This document shows positions 25,113-36,689 of a DNA stretch of 64,000 nucleotides, one piece after another. The translations under genes were made by a program, and so were the position numbers. Position 1 is the first letter of the stretch. Each line of letters starts with the position of its first letter. The stretch comes from Enoplolaimus lenunculus (Eukaryota > Nematoda > Enoplea > Enoplida > Thoracostomopsidae): assembly GCA_030248215.1 (NCBI GenBank), contig JASANG010001469.1, positions 248,001 through 312,000 on the forward strand. Reading direction: 5' to 3'. The notes under the pieces were generated by a model. It searched no databases and was not told where the DNA came from. It saw only the letters and a program-made list of their open reading frames with translations.

Positions 25113-25317
25113 CACCTAGAAACTGCTCAGTATCTCTAGCGTTTAGCACAAAAACTTGTTTGCCTAAATATATATTACAATATACCATTATGATTATTGC
25201 TTTTAAATATAATTAATTTGGATAAATTAACTACTAATGAAAAGCGAAACTGAATTGGTATCTGAACCGGTTCAATTACTGTAAGTATACAAAAGAATTT
25301 ATGCTGTCGTACACAAT

Positions 25318-25436
25318 GGTGGATCCACGGGGGGGCACCCCGGCCGTGCCCCCCCCAACAGCATCTCGACAAAAATTATATAGTGTCAATTGCTGTTCTA
25401 CGCTGTTTATTTCTCTGTTTTATACACAATAGTATA
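25318..25436. mobile_element. Fragment of hAT-like family J
   Basis: TGGATCCACGGGGGGGCACC followed by CAACAGCATCTCGACAAAAA and TTCTACGCTGTTTATTTCTC matches the left part of the complete element at 33464-33844 almost base for base. Confidence 0.7.
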
Positions 25437-25726
25437 TGACTCGTACAACACCTACAACCTCGAAAGGCTGATAGGCGGTTAATTATTTTGAAAAATGGTC
25501 CGATTTTGAAAGTTTTTCCCCACACTTGAGCTTCTCATTCAGCAACCAAAATTGAAATTTTTGAAAATTGAATTTTTGAGGTTCGCATGTTTCGCGTTTA
25601 TGCTGAATAGTTTGCGCTAAAAAAGTTCAACAATTTATATACCATTCGACGCTTAACCATAACTTTGTAACCGCAAGCCTAATCGCGACAAAAAAATCTT
25701 AAACGACAAATGTTTTTTGCTGCTAC

Positions 25727-25924
25727 GGCCAATGTAAAGAACAGGGGCGGAACAGTATTATAAGCATATTCCAAAGCCTAAAAACCTAAGGCTAAGCCTA
25801 AGCGTACGAATGAGTTAATGCCTAAGCTTAAGCCTAAGCCAAGCAAAAAAATTAATCTAAAGCTTAAGCTTACTCTGTTGCCGTCACACATATAAACGTT
25901 CCGTGCCTGATCTTTACATGAGCC
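25727..25924 (-). mobile_element. Family B MITE, complete
   Basis: Ends GGCCAATGTAAAGAACAGGG and GATCTTTACATGAGCC. Flanks GCTGCTAC and GTTGCTAC match at 7 of 8 bases, a hAT-type duplication. The core has two CCTAAGCC blocks. Confidence 0.82.
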
Positions 25925-26627
25925 GTTGCTACTTCAAGAAATGCGTTAATAACTGGCGTGAAAACACGGTGATATTTTTATATTTATCCAAGCTAAGACG
26001 CGTGCTTGTTATACAAGCCAGACCCGGCGAATCTGAGCGGCATTTTAATACAAATGTCTACGTAGTCCGGTACTCTCAGGCCTTTTGCATTCGTCCGTTG
26101 TTGGAGCTCTTGTGGCTCTGAAAAAAGCTGTTCTGAACAATATTTGGTGAAATATGAAAAAAGTGCTAGGTTTATACGATTTGTTTATGTTTTGTTTTTT
26201 GCTCTAAACATTTATAAATGTCGCGGTCCCAAACACATGCGGGCCGGGCATGGGTCGACGGTGTTGGCCGGGGCCCTAAAACCCGGGTTCGTTCGAACCC
26301 TGATAAACTCTTTTTAAGCAGCGTGGAATGCTAGAAATTGTCTGACTTCTAATATTTCTCTTTTCCTACAAATCGAAAAGTATACTTTGCGTGTTCTAAA
26401 ACTTCGAGAGGAAATATACTACGATTCTGATAATTTCTCCGGTGAACATACGTGGTAAAAAGTCTTGTCGTTTCTAAGCAACAATCTTCAAATTATTTGA
26501 CATTATTATCAAATTAATAACACTTTTTGGCACGAATTGTGTGATGACAAACAAGTTTATAAGCTGTCACAGCACAGGTTTGACTTTTGTAGACAAATTT
26601 TAAAAGTTAAAAACAATATTCTTATAT

Positions 26628-27110
26628 GACAGTCGATTCGAAATGTCTTAAATTTGTGAAAAGTTTTGCCAAACCAGCCTTTTTAACTTGTTATCTTGAC
26701 AGTCGATTCGAAATGTCTTAAATTTGTGTAAATTTTCGCCAAAAACAAGATTTTTAACTTTTTATATTGACACTCAATCCAAAATGTCTTAAATTTGTTA
26801 TAATTTTCTCCAAAACCAACTTTTTTAACTTGTTATATTGACAGTCCAATCGAAATATTTGAATTTGTGATAATTTTCGCCAAAAGCAATCTTTTAACTT
26901 TTTATATAGACAGTCGATCCGAAATGTCTTAAATTTGTGAAAATTTTCACCAAAAGCAAACCTTTTTAACTTTCTATATTGACAGTCGATCCGAAATGTC
27001 TTAAATTTGTGAAAATTTTCACCAAAAGCAAACTTTTTCACTTTTTGTATTGACAGTCAAATCGAAATGTCTTAAATTTGTGAAAATTTTCGCCAAGAAC
27101 AACCTTTTTC
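26628..27110. repeat. 70-bp tandem repeat, 7 units
   Basis: Units start GACAGTCGATCCGAAATGTC at 26628, 26698, 26768, 26840, 26909, 26982 and 27052. Unit length varies from 69 to 73 bp. A 95-codon minus-strand frame through it is only the repeat read in phase. Confidence 0.92.
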
Positions 27111-27314
27111 AAATGCGATTTTGTTGAATTCTAAGAAACAATTGGTACTTAACTTGCGTTAGGCGGAAATTGTATTTTTACTCGTTCAATGATGAAACAT
27201 TTGGCTCCCGTTGTTAATGCATTCAAGCTCAGAATTGAACACGGATCGCTTGGAATAGGAGCTTGACGCTGAAGCTCGAGGGTACTTTTACGTCTTAGAG
27301 AGATTTAACCTGTA

Positions 27315-27412
27315 CACTGCAAAAAACGGTGAGTCAAATTGATTCTCTCCGAAATAAGCTTTTCCGGACTACACAAACTGAGTCAAAATTTGACTCCGGC
27401 AGAGTCTAAAAT
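27315..27412. mobile_element. Family F MITE, half copy
   Basis: CACTGCAAAAAACGGTGAGT preceded by TA (27313-27314), then one arm of the palindrome. The second arm is missing. Confidence 0.7.
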
Positions 27413-27714
27413 TTTTTAAAGTTTTCAAAACTGTTGATTGTTTTCTAAATCCTCGGGGAGGTATTGCAGAGAATACTATGCACGCACATCATATATATTG
27501 TTTATCTCTAATCGCTAGATTATCAGTTGCGTAAGATTTTCAATTTTAATAAAGAAATGAAACAAAATTGCCGGTAGGCGGTTTCTTAAACTTAGACGCA
27601 CAATTCTTTATTGATGTATAGTTGCAAAATATTATAGCAGATGTATATGAAAAAAGTACTTTTTCACTCATGATTATATTGACATGGTCGTGGAAAAATG
27701 TTTTAACACTGCTA

Positions 27715-28070
27715 CTCTCTAAAAACTTAAGCTTAAATTATAGCTTAACTAAACTTGAATATTAGTTTAAGTAAAACTCAAACGGCTGGACAGACTAACT
27801 AAACTAGAAAATTAAGGTTTACATAAACGAACATATTTTTAAGTTTAACACGAGTTTAAATAAACATATTTTTGGTTTTAGTTACAAATCCAGGCCAGAA
27901 ATTATGTGTATCTATGAGGTCAAAAAGCTCAGCTTTAACTAAAAATATGTAAGATTTTAAATTAGTTTAACGTAAACCAACTGGTTAGTTGTTCAGTTAA
28001 TCTCGTAAGTTAGTTGAATACTACTGGATTAGCTTAATCATAAATCAAGTTAGTTTAAGCTTTTAGAGTG
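27715..28070. mobile_element. Family H MITE, complete
   Basis: CTCTCTAAAAACTTAAGCTT and TTTAAGCTTTTAGAGTG form inverted ends, with TA on both sides (27713-27714, 28071-28072). A second copy at 47690-48240 is interrupted. Confidence 0.78.
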
Positions 28071-28146
28071 TAGGGCAGAAAAAATTTGTGGAATTGTTAA
28101 CTTTTTTTATTGATATTCATTCTTGCTAAACTTTTACAAGAAATGT

Positions 28147-28359
28147 CGCCCATGTTAATTTTAAGGGCGGTCCTGGTTTCTGGAGGGTTTGTAAAAGACT
28201 AGGCTTACATTCTGGCTACATTTTTTTGCTTAGACTTAAGCTTTGGCTTAGGCTTAGGCTTAAGCTTTGACTTAGGCTTAGGAAACGATTTTGCAACGCT
28301 TAGGCTTAGGCTTAGCAATACGCTTAATCTACAGTTATGGTCCTAAAAGTAAACATTGG
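28147..28359 (+). mobile_element. Family C MITE
   Basis: CCCATGTTAATTTTAAGGGC to CCTAAAAGTAAACATTGG, with two TTAGGC blocks separated by AACGATTTTGCAACGC. Confidence 0.78.
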
Positions 28360-28529
28360 ATAGAAATATTATTGTTCTCCGTGTACAATTTCCGTGGCAT
28401 AATTTATTTTAGAACCAGGGTTATGGCTTGCAAGCTCATACGTTATTGATATAGTTTGACTATGAATAAATGATACCAGTGAAGCATCCAAGATTTTCAA
28501 CTAATGCAACTGTAGGCATTCAAAGCTAT

Positions 28530-28658
28530 GGCCCAAGTACAGAACAGGACTGGATCATTTTCCGGTGGAGGCTTAGGAATAGGCTCATTCATACGCTTAG
28601 GCTTAGGCTTAGGTTTAAGAATATGCTTATACTACTGTTCCGGCCCTGTTCTATACAT
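28530..28658 (+). mobile_element. Family B (B2 variant) MITE
   Basis: GGCCCAAGTACAGAACAGGA at the left and CCGGCCCTGTTCTATACATA at the right; TTAGGC core with a TTCATACGC spacer. Its right terminus (28641 on) is the start of the 88-bp sequence duplicated at 30060. Confidence 0.75.
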
Positions 28659-28728
28659 ATGATGAAAAAACCTTTGCGGCAATGCCAACTGGTTTGATTG
28701 TTCAAAATTAATAAAAGTTACAAAAATG
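28641..28728. repeat. 88-bp direct repeat, left copy
   Basis: Begins CGGCCCTGTTCTATACATAT and ends GTTACAAAAATG. It differs from 30060-30147 at one base (TTTGATTG against TTCGATTG). It covers a B2 end plus about 65 bp of flank. Confidence 0.93.
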
Positions 28729-30059
28729 AAACTTGGGTATTACCGGAGAACCTGGGAAAAGTAGTCTAACAAATCTAACGGGGTTAGATTTATTATTCTA
28801 CAACGGCTGGGCCAAATCTAACGGGGTTAGATTGGTCGGAAATTTGGTGTAACTCTAACGGGGTTAGAGTACACGGTTTAACGGGGTGTAATTCTAACGG
28901 GGTTAGAATTGCACGGATTCTGGAAAACGGCAAAAGTATTGGGTACGGTGACTTAAGCCTGTATCCTGTATCGCCTGTATAGTTCTTTCCTCGATGTATG
29001 CGTATCGCTCTGATTTAGTAAAACGCGGCCGGTAAATGTTTATTATAAATCCCCACCCGAAACCCGTATGACACAAAATACCCACTGATTTAATCCAGCC
29101 ACTGGCTTTACCGTACCCAATACTTTTACCGTTTTCCAGAATCCGTGCAATTCTAACCCCGTTAGAATTACACCCCGTTAAACCGTGTACTCTAACCCCG
29201 TTAGAGTTACACCAAATTTCCGACCAATCTAACCCCGTTAGATTTGGCCCAGCCGTTGTAGAATAATAAATCTAACCCCGTTAGATTTATTAGACTACTT
29301 TTTCCCAGGTTTCCTTTGATACCCCAAGTTCCTTTAGCACATGACACCAGTATCCGATACTGGGTAAATTCCGCGCCTTGCGCACCGCCAATTAACACCG
29401 TAATGCCGTAATTCCTTCACATCCTATGCCACCGTGACTATTCTTACGCGAATTCAACTCAACCTTACTTATTAGAAACTTCCGCTTTCAACCCGAATAC
29501 ACCAACGCAAAACTCAAGAACGACGTACAAATTTGTTCACAACCAGCCAAAGAAAATAACAACCAAGTTCGAGAAAATCCAACACCAAGACTGATTCCGG
29601 TCCTGGCTACCCATATCGGCATCTCGACCTCATTTGCATTTTTGCCGACACCCACAATTGGGTGTCCGCAATGCGGTTGAGGTCCAGAGCCACTCATCCG
29701 GTACTACAACAACAACAACAATAACGCCGGAGACACTCATAATACCAGAGCACCATGTTGGTGCTGACATAGCCTAGCTATGTCCTTAGTCGCAGATATA
29801 GCCAGCAACACTCGCAACATTAATCAATACCGTCATACGGCCACGCAGGGCCCCAGGTAAGTTTACATTGCGGACACAGCCGCCATAGCATAGTTTTACC
29901 AATTTCTACGCCTTGTAGCAACGCCTAAGCCTAACTTAAGTTCTAAGAGAGACTAGGTGGAGCCAGGGACTCCCTTAAGGTGTGGTTTTAATATAAGGTT
30001 TTATTTTTAGTTTTAGTTTTTAGATTGAAATAGGTTTAAGTGTGGCATAGCCACCTACA
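28729..30059. mobile_element. 1331-bp insert with hairpin-studded inverted repeat
   Basis: Lies exactly between two 88-bp direct repeats. Its first 600 bp form an inverted repeat: arms 28729-28949 and 29107-29331, loop of 157 bp, arms nearly identical. Each arm carries four small hairpins with core CTAACGGGGTTAG. Their outer stem bases change in pairs: AT...AT, CT...AG, TT...AA. The remaining 730 bp have no inverted partner, contain an (ACA)n run near 29705, and end with a GTGGC-ATA-GCCAC hairpin (30042-30054) followed by CTACA. I find no protein I can name and no match to a known superfamily's ends. Confidence 0.7.
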
Positions 30060-30147
30060 CGGCCCTGTTCTATACATATGATGAAAAAACCTTTGCGGCA
30101 ATGCCAACTGGTTCGATTGTTCAAAATTAATAAAAGTTACAAAAATG
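30060..30147. repeat. 88-bp direct repeat, right copy
   Basis: Near-perfect copy of 28641-28728. Right of it the sequence continues TTACTGATATTTT, presumably the original flank. Confidence 0.93.
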
Positions 30148-30802
30148 TTACTGATATTTTCGTTTCATTAATAATATTTGTGTTTTGGGAAATTCCGTTC
30201 TTGCTGGTCGGACGTAATTCTTCGAACGCCATCAAAATCGAATTTTAAATCTCAACTCTTATTATCAGTATATTAGGTATTTTTTGTTAGCGAGGATTTG
30301 ATTTGCAACGGTATGACTTGAAATAAAAACATTTCAAGCGAACGTAACAAACGAAAAATATAATTACAAACATTATTTGATTTCTAGGAAAGTTGATTAA
30401 TTTTAAATACTGAACTCACAAACATTTGTTTCCAACATACAGGGACCAATTAAACGCTACCATAGAGGCAAAATGAACCCAACGGGGCGTCAAAAGGCAT
30501 GTATACAATTGAATTATAAGCGTATTTTTAATAATAGAAAAAATATGAAAAATTGTGGGTGTTTTATTGGACAGCATACCACAATCATCTATAATCATAG
30601 ACATTTTTGGTGCTATGATTTTCGTTGATTTGCATGTCCATATTTTATTTGCATATCGGTGTCTTCGGTATGCCACCCATGTAACGGTTGTTTTGGTGAT
30701 TGGCACTAACATGAATTCCACATGTTGTTCTATTGATATAAATGTTATTCAGCTGTTTCGTAAACGTTTTAGTTCATCTGTTTTCAGGGTCCATATTCTC
30801 TT

Positions 30803-31012
30803 AATGCATACAGCACCTATTATCAGTTAGCGATAGGTTTTCAAACTGACCAATATCTGCAATTGCAAATTTCAAAATTGGTACAGAAGTAGGGCAAATC
30901 AAACGTCAAACAATGTGCTAAATTTTGAACCTTAATATCATGCGCTGGTTTCAAAGTTACAGGACCTATCACCAACTGGCAATAGGTGCTACAGACGTTT
31001 GAAAATACGGGT
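30803..31012. mobile_element. Family E MITE, complete
   Basis: AGCACCTATTATCAGTTAGC at the left and CACCAACTGGCAATAGGTGC at the right form the inverted ends. GTTTTCAAACTGACCAAT lies inside, as in other copies. Confidence 0.7.
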
Positions 31013-32254
31013 TTAGATGTTGACCAATAAATATATTCAATAATTAGCAATTATCTTAAAAGATAATATTTTTGTTATAATTATTACAATACCATTATTT
31101 CTCGTTAATATCTTAGATTAAATATCTAAACCTGTTAAATAAATATATTTAACACTCTATAATATAGATAGGTGATGTACTGAAATATAAATGTTGAAAA
31201 TCACACAATAATAGCGCAAAACCGCAGTGTAGCATATTAACTCCACTGAAAATTTACGCCCCCAATCAATATTATATATAATTTTGGCTTTTTCAGTTAA
31301 TATTGTATATATAATAATAACTTCCTCTATGTAATATTGGCTCCCCCTATTACGGTTCACATCGCCGAATGAAAAAGTCTTAACGTGGTAGGGTATACAT
31401 GGATATTTATTAAACTTGTCAAATATATTATCCCACAAAGACAATTTTTTCTGGTTTATTTTCAAAATGAAATAACTGCATTCTGTTGATTATTGATATA
31501 ATTTAAATACGTAGGAAACTCGGAAATATAAATTGTCTATGATGTATTTCGTTTATCTTTTGGATTTGCGTTTAGAAAAATATTCAAATTTCAAAACGCT
31601 ATTGATTGGTTATTATTAATTTCAAGGTAATTTTCAGCAAGTATATTTTTTAGTATCCTAACAACCAGTGAGGTATTAAAATGGTATGCGTACATTTTGT
31701 AACAAAAATTCGCACCCAGGAAGTATGAAGTTAAAGTTTTCAGAAGAGTATAACTGGTACGAACCATGGCACCTTATGTATGCGGCATCAAACATGCTCC
31801 CCTTATAGTTAATTTAGAGGTATTCATGTTATAACGACCCCCCCTCTGAACAAAGAGGCAGGAGTCGGCCAAAAACGCAACGACCGGTGGTACCTGCATT
31901 TTGTACCATGCGGGATGCCAAGAGTTGCACACTCCTGTCATTATTCACTCTTGGTGTCACCAATTGCAAACGCATTTTCGCTATTTCAGTTCGGTAATAA
32001 AGTAAACATATAGCGCAGACGTTGCTTTTGCACCAAATGCGACCTTTTTCATTGGTTGCATTCGTACTGCACTGTCACTGCAATTATTACTATTCACTGC
32101 GATTAATTGCATTACAGCTATTTTGCATATGTTGCGTTTGAGACAATGTTGCTGTGTAAATAATGCATTACTTTTATCGTAATTTGAGTTAACCGAATTA
32201 TTAGTGGCATTATTGCATAGTTTAGTAGACTCAGAAATAGTGTTTATTTTTTCG
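31013..32254. other. Intergenic, no gene seen
   Basis: AT-rich. A family R-like end (GGTACCTGCATTTTGTACCA, then GAGTTGCACACTCCTGTCA) lies near 31889-31940. No exon supported. Confidence 0.4.
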
Positions 32255-32407
32255 ACCCAAGTAAAGATCAGGGGTGGAACGGTTTTCGATGAGACTGCAA
32301 TAGAGTAAGCTTAAGCTTTAGAATAGTTTTTTGCTTGGCTTAGGCTTACGCTTAGGCTTAGAAATATGCTTATAATACTGTTCCGTCCCCTTTTCTTTGC
32401 ATTGGGC
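32255..32407 (+). mobile_element. Family B MITE
   Basis: ACCCAAGTAAAGATCAGGGG to GTTCCGTCCCCTTTTCTTTG; short TTAGGC core. The typical AGTAAGCTTAAGCTTTAGA subterminal block is kept. Confidence 0.75.
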
Positions 32408-33463
32408 ATTTTGCATTTTAATTATTAATACTTGATTTGAATGTATACTGTCACTTTTCCTGATCTTATATTGATTATTCGGGAACCAAAAATGTATTTT
32501 GAACAGTTCAGAAATCTTTGATTTTTTCACGAGTATATTGCTGTGTAAAAGCGAAGCGCTGTGTTGAATTGCGTCATTTTTGCATAGAGATGATCGGTTT
32601 AGTACACATAATTTAATATTGAATTTTAAATTACTTTTGATTAAAAACAAAAACCAAGACTGTTACGAAACTCTTTATCCTTCAAACGAATGAAACTGTT
32701 TAAGACCGAGCTTATGACGATATCCAACAAGATGTAAGAAAAGAAATGTTCTCAATATCATACTGAATTATAAAAACTTTTTGGACTGCAACAATGATTA
32801 GAAAAAACCAAAGTTAAACCGCTGTAAATTTTGCAAACAATATACACCGAAAAAGCCAAATCTACTCACATAATTTGTCAAGAATTTAGTTTATGATTCT
32901 GACTGAGATTTAAATGCAGAATTCTAATGTTTAAAAAGGTCTTAATAAATCAATGTCATAAAAATTTATTCAATGATGCGGTATTTATGTTGGGTAGCAT
33001 GGAACACATGTGTTATCTTGTATTATTAGGGCAACATTTTGTCTGCACGTTAATCCGCTATCAAATTCAAAATTTTTTAGGTTTTGCTATCCTAGTGCGA
33101 CATGCACTGTTTGTACTGCATTTCGTGTCAATATCATGGTTCATGTTTGAAAATGTGTGCAAAGTTGTGGTTCAGCATTTGAAATCATTTACTACTACCT
33201 ATCTAACTTTATGCCATTTTACTAGTGCGTACAAATTTGAGCTCCTTATGACCTTCCGTGATCATTCCACGCCCAAACTAGGAATTTTGAAAAACTCGAC
33301 GTTTTAAGGTCGCAAAGGTCCTGGGCTCTAAAAAATTTTTTGCCAAAAGATTAGACACATTATATACCATTCGATATAGCTTGCGATAATGAATGGAGTG
33401 GTTCTATTTTTTGCAATCAGGCGTCTAGTTAACGAGTTATTTTCAAATAACTACTATGACACC

Positions 33464-33844
33464 CAGTGGCGGATCCACGGGGGGGGGGGCATCCCGGCCA
33501 TGGCACCCCAACAGCATCTCGACAAAAACTTATATAGTGTCAATTGCTGTTCTACGCTGTTTATTTCTCTGTTTTATACACAATAGTATAAGCACGCTTT
33601 AAAGTTTCTTGGCCCTGGAGTCATTTATGCGCTACAATTAGGGATAATGGACATTTATGGACTCTAAACAAGGGTTTAACGACTCTACCCGCTTACGGAT
33701 TCTTATTAGGGATACGGACTCCTATTAATTGGGACTCAAAGTGTGGACCCCTTTTATTTGGGTCACTACAGTATGGGTCAAAAATAAGTTTATTACCTGT
33801 GAAATTTTGGCCCCCCCATTTTGAGATCCTGGATCCGCCACTGA
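33464..33844. mobile_element. hAT-like family J element with nested family A
   Basis: Ends CAGTGGCGGATCCACGG and TGGATCCGCCACTG are inverted copies. A perfect 8-bp duplication ATGACACC flanks it (33456-33463, 33845-33852). A 3' family A fragment (33600-33774) lies inside, so A inserted after J was formed. Confidence 0.87.
33600..33774. mobile_element. Family A fragment nested in family J
   Basis: Matches the right half of family A (GGACTCCTATTAATTGGGAC, then TTGGGTCACTACAG) up to the terminal TA. The left half is missing. Confidence 0.75.
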
Positions 33845-34084
33845 TGACACCCTGTCAACGATTTGGAACGGCGCCAGATAAGTTATTTGACAATAACTCC
33901 TTAACAAGACGTCTGATTGCGAAAAGTTTAAAACTATTCGACTCAGTTCAATAAGTTGCATCGCATGGTGCATAATGTGTCATATTTTTTGACAAAAAAT
34001 TTTCGGCCTAAGGACGTCAAATTTTGACGTGGAATGACCAGGGGAGGTCATAAGAAGCTCAAATATGAAAGAATTTTCAAAATT

Positions 34085-34335
34085 CAACCATTTCTGGGTA
34101 CACGCGGGCTAAGAAGAATACCGGAAAAGACACAAATGTCGCATGGTATCATGTGACATATAGCTACTTGCGCACGATGATCAATTGAGAACAGTGATTC
34201 GTAAGCCAATGTGATCTGACATTCACATTTTTTCGTCATACCCGCTATTTCGGTCACAATGTTTTCGGTTGACGTCAAATCATCATGAATAAAACATGAT
34301 TCGGGCTGCCCTAGTTATAATGTGAACCCCGCATA
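34085..34335. mobile_element. Family M element
   Basis: Right end TATAATGTGAACCCCGCAT. The inside shares CATGTGACAT-type motifs with the copy at about 17456. The left end is uncertain. Confidence 0.45.
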
Positions 34336-35840
34336 ATTAGGTTTTCACCGAAGTTTCTATGGCTTTTTCAATCATGTTCGGATTAGGCGATTGGAGAATA
34401 ATCTCATTAACGACCAAAATTTTAAATATTTATAAATATTATAACCAGAAATCCTAGTGTTATTTAACTTCGCATGTGTTCGTCATTTCATAATTTAGGA
34501 TCGGAAAATTAACGAATTTTGCAGCCTTCAAAGCTGATTATCAAATTTTTTGGAAAAAAATCAAAATTCACTAATTAAATTTTGAAGCAAACTCTTTCAT
34601 TTATAATCGAAAATTCGGAATTTTGCAACAACAGAACGCACAATGTTAATAGCACGGTTTATAGTCTTTACATCATTAAAACTGGAACCGCCCACATACG
34701 TATTTTTGGCAGCTTTTCAGCGTATAATCTGTATATGCAAAATTGTGTATATATAGTTTGTTATGATATGCATTATTGTAGGTATATTTTTCGTTGCGGC
34801 ATATTTTCTTCTACGTCGTATCGGCACAATGACTACAAATGAGCTATGAACCAAAGTTGTACATTTTTAGGTTTGAAACTCCGTTGGCAAACGGTCATAT
34901 CAGGTTACAATTACACCTCATGGACTACGACAGTTCAGATGGGTTTAGGTTTGGTATAAAATTTCTAAACTTTACGGCTTAGCAATTTTTTTCTATCCAA
35001 TGGGGCAAATGAACAACATTCTATAAAAGTGTATTTCTATTCAAAAGTTCTAATTTGGTTATGAATTTTAACAGAACAGGACGTTTTTGAGACGGACGGA
35101 AGGCCGTCCATTTTAAAATGAGATATTTCCGAAGATGCTTTTTCCAGAATATTTTTCATTTTGTAGCACATTTTTAGATGTTTCGCTTAGCGATGTTAAA
35201 TATAAATTTGTTACAAAATCGTCGTGAAACCAATTGCAAGTTAGAGTTCAGTTTTAAAAGAAAAGCCCCTAGTTTTTTTGGCCCCGTCATCTCACAAAAC
35301 CGTATTCCTATTTCTGACCTGCCTGTGCTAAATACGTGTACTCTAATTTGCATGCAAATTTGTTTGCATGTGCAATACTCACAGCACAACGCAAGCAATA
35401 GTTATCGGCGGAGACATTTTTGGGCAAACGTTTGGCTGACAGATAACAAGAAGCACTTACGCATGCACAGCTGTAGAAACTTCTTGTAAGCCGTATGCTT
35501 TTTTATTTTACACCAAATCTAATGACACATATTCATGAAAATTTTGGGGTCAGACATCGCCATGATCATCCTGTGGTGTGGCGAGGTTGTGGCATATGCT
35601 GCTGTAAAGCAGATATGATACTAATTGTTTAGTCTTGGATCACAAGGATTCTACGTTGACAAGAAGTAGTTAAATTATCGAATATTTTTGTCCTTCGGTT
35701 AAACTTTAAAATGACTGTGGGATTTGTTTAATTTTTTTCGATTTTTATTTTTCAAAAATTCATACCGCGTTTGTAGCACGTGGATCGACTTTAAGCTGAT
35801 ATTCAGCAAGTCGTTTTATCAATAAGCGTTGCGGTATAGT
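34336..35840. other. Intergenic, no gene seen
   Basis: Overlapping frames of about 100 codons on both strands at 35174-35489 look like chance. No element bounded. Confidence 0.4.
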
Positions 35841-35841
35841 G

Positions 35842-36200
35842 GCCGCGCGCCGCCAAAAACCGCCAGAAACCGCCGCGCGCCGCCAAAAACCGCCAGGAAC
35901 CGCCGCGCGCCGCCAAAAACCGCCAGGAACCGCCGCGCGCCGCCAAAAACCGCCAGGAACCGCCGCGCGCCGCCAAAAACCGCCAGGAACCGCCGCGCGC
36001 CGCCAAAAACCGCCAGGAACCGCCGCGCGCCGCCAAAAACCGCCAGGAACCGCCGCGCGCCGCCAAAAACCGCCGCGCGCCGCCAAAAACCGCCAGGAAC
36101 CGCCGCGCGCCGCCAAAAACCGCCAGGAACCGCCGCGCGCCGCCAAAAACCGCCGCGCGCCGCCAAAAACCGCCGCGCGCCGCCAAAAACCGCCGCGCGG
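35842..36200. repeat. GC-rich array of 10-bp modules
   Basis: Built from three decamers: a = CGCCGCGCGC, b = CGCCAAAAAC, c = CGCCAGGAAC. The array runs abc seven times, then ab, abc, abc, ab, ab and ab. As 30 bp is ten codons, several frames on both strands stay open for 120-200 codons; none looks like a gene. The left flank GCGTTGCGGTATAGTGG resembles a family N end, so the array may be an expanded N interior. Confidence 0.9.
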
Positions 36201-36320
36201 CACAATGAAATTTATTAATTAGAAAATTGTCGCACGCCATTAAATAGATTTTGCCTATGTTCTTGTTAGCAAAGTATTGCAGCGTCGTGCGGTGGCGCGC
36301 GGTGGCGTCAGGCAGAGTAA

Positions 36321-36506
36321 TGCAGCGTTCACCATAACTTTTCTCAGCTGCGCACCAAAAGCGTTTATATGGTAGGGGGAACGAGTGTTCAATTTTAAAA
36401 ATTGTCACTCGTTAACTCTATCCTAACAATGAATAACCTTACCCTAACGCGTGTTACTGTGACGGTTTTGATGCAAAGCTGAGAAAAGTTATTGTGAACT
36501 CCTGCA
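36321..36506. mobile_element. Family P palindromic MITE
   Basis: TGCAGCGTTCACCATAACTT at the left and GTTATTGTGAACTCCTGCA at the right. Inner arms share CTTTTCTCAGCTG and CAGCTGAGAAAAG-like pairs. Confidence 0.65.
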
Positions 36507-36689
36507 TAAAGTATAGGGCAACTCGAAGAGTATGCCAACATGTGAATGCTACAAGGTATAGTTTTCTCAATTTTTATAAGGTTTAGAGTTTGCAACTATG
36601 TTAAAGAATTGCCAACTGTATGAGCATCGCTGTTCACTAATGTTAGCTGAGCCAAATTGGCCCTCTGAAAAGATACTCTCGGACGTTTT

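Noticed and set aside
26754-27041. 95-codon frame with repeated FGENFHKFKTFRIDC
   Set aside because: The 70-bp tandem repeat read in a favourable phase; neighbouring units break it.
23033-27110. CRISPR-like spaced repeats
   Set aside because: Units are directly tandem without unique spacers, and the genome is animal.
30042-30059. Terminal hairpin plus CTACA as a Helitron 3' end
   Set aside because: Helitrons end CTRR with insertion between A and T; here the end is CTAC and the flank is a long duplication.
28641-30147. The 88-bp direct repeats as LTRs of a retroelement
   Set aside because: Too short, no TG...CA ends, no primer-binding site or polypurine tract, and they include an ordinary MITE terminus.
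32927-33307. 126-codon plus-strand frame
   Set aside because: Low-complexity hydrophobic composition, and its end runs into a dispersed repeat.
35760-36408. Long open frames (up to 201 codons) on both strands, Arg/Gly/Phe or Pro/Arg/Lys rich
   Set aside because: They exist only because the 30-bp unit is a multiple of three and free of stops in several frames. No start context, splice signal or unique sequence supports a gene.
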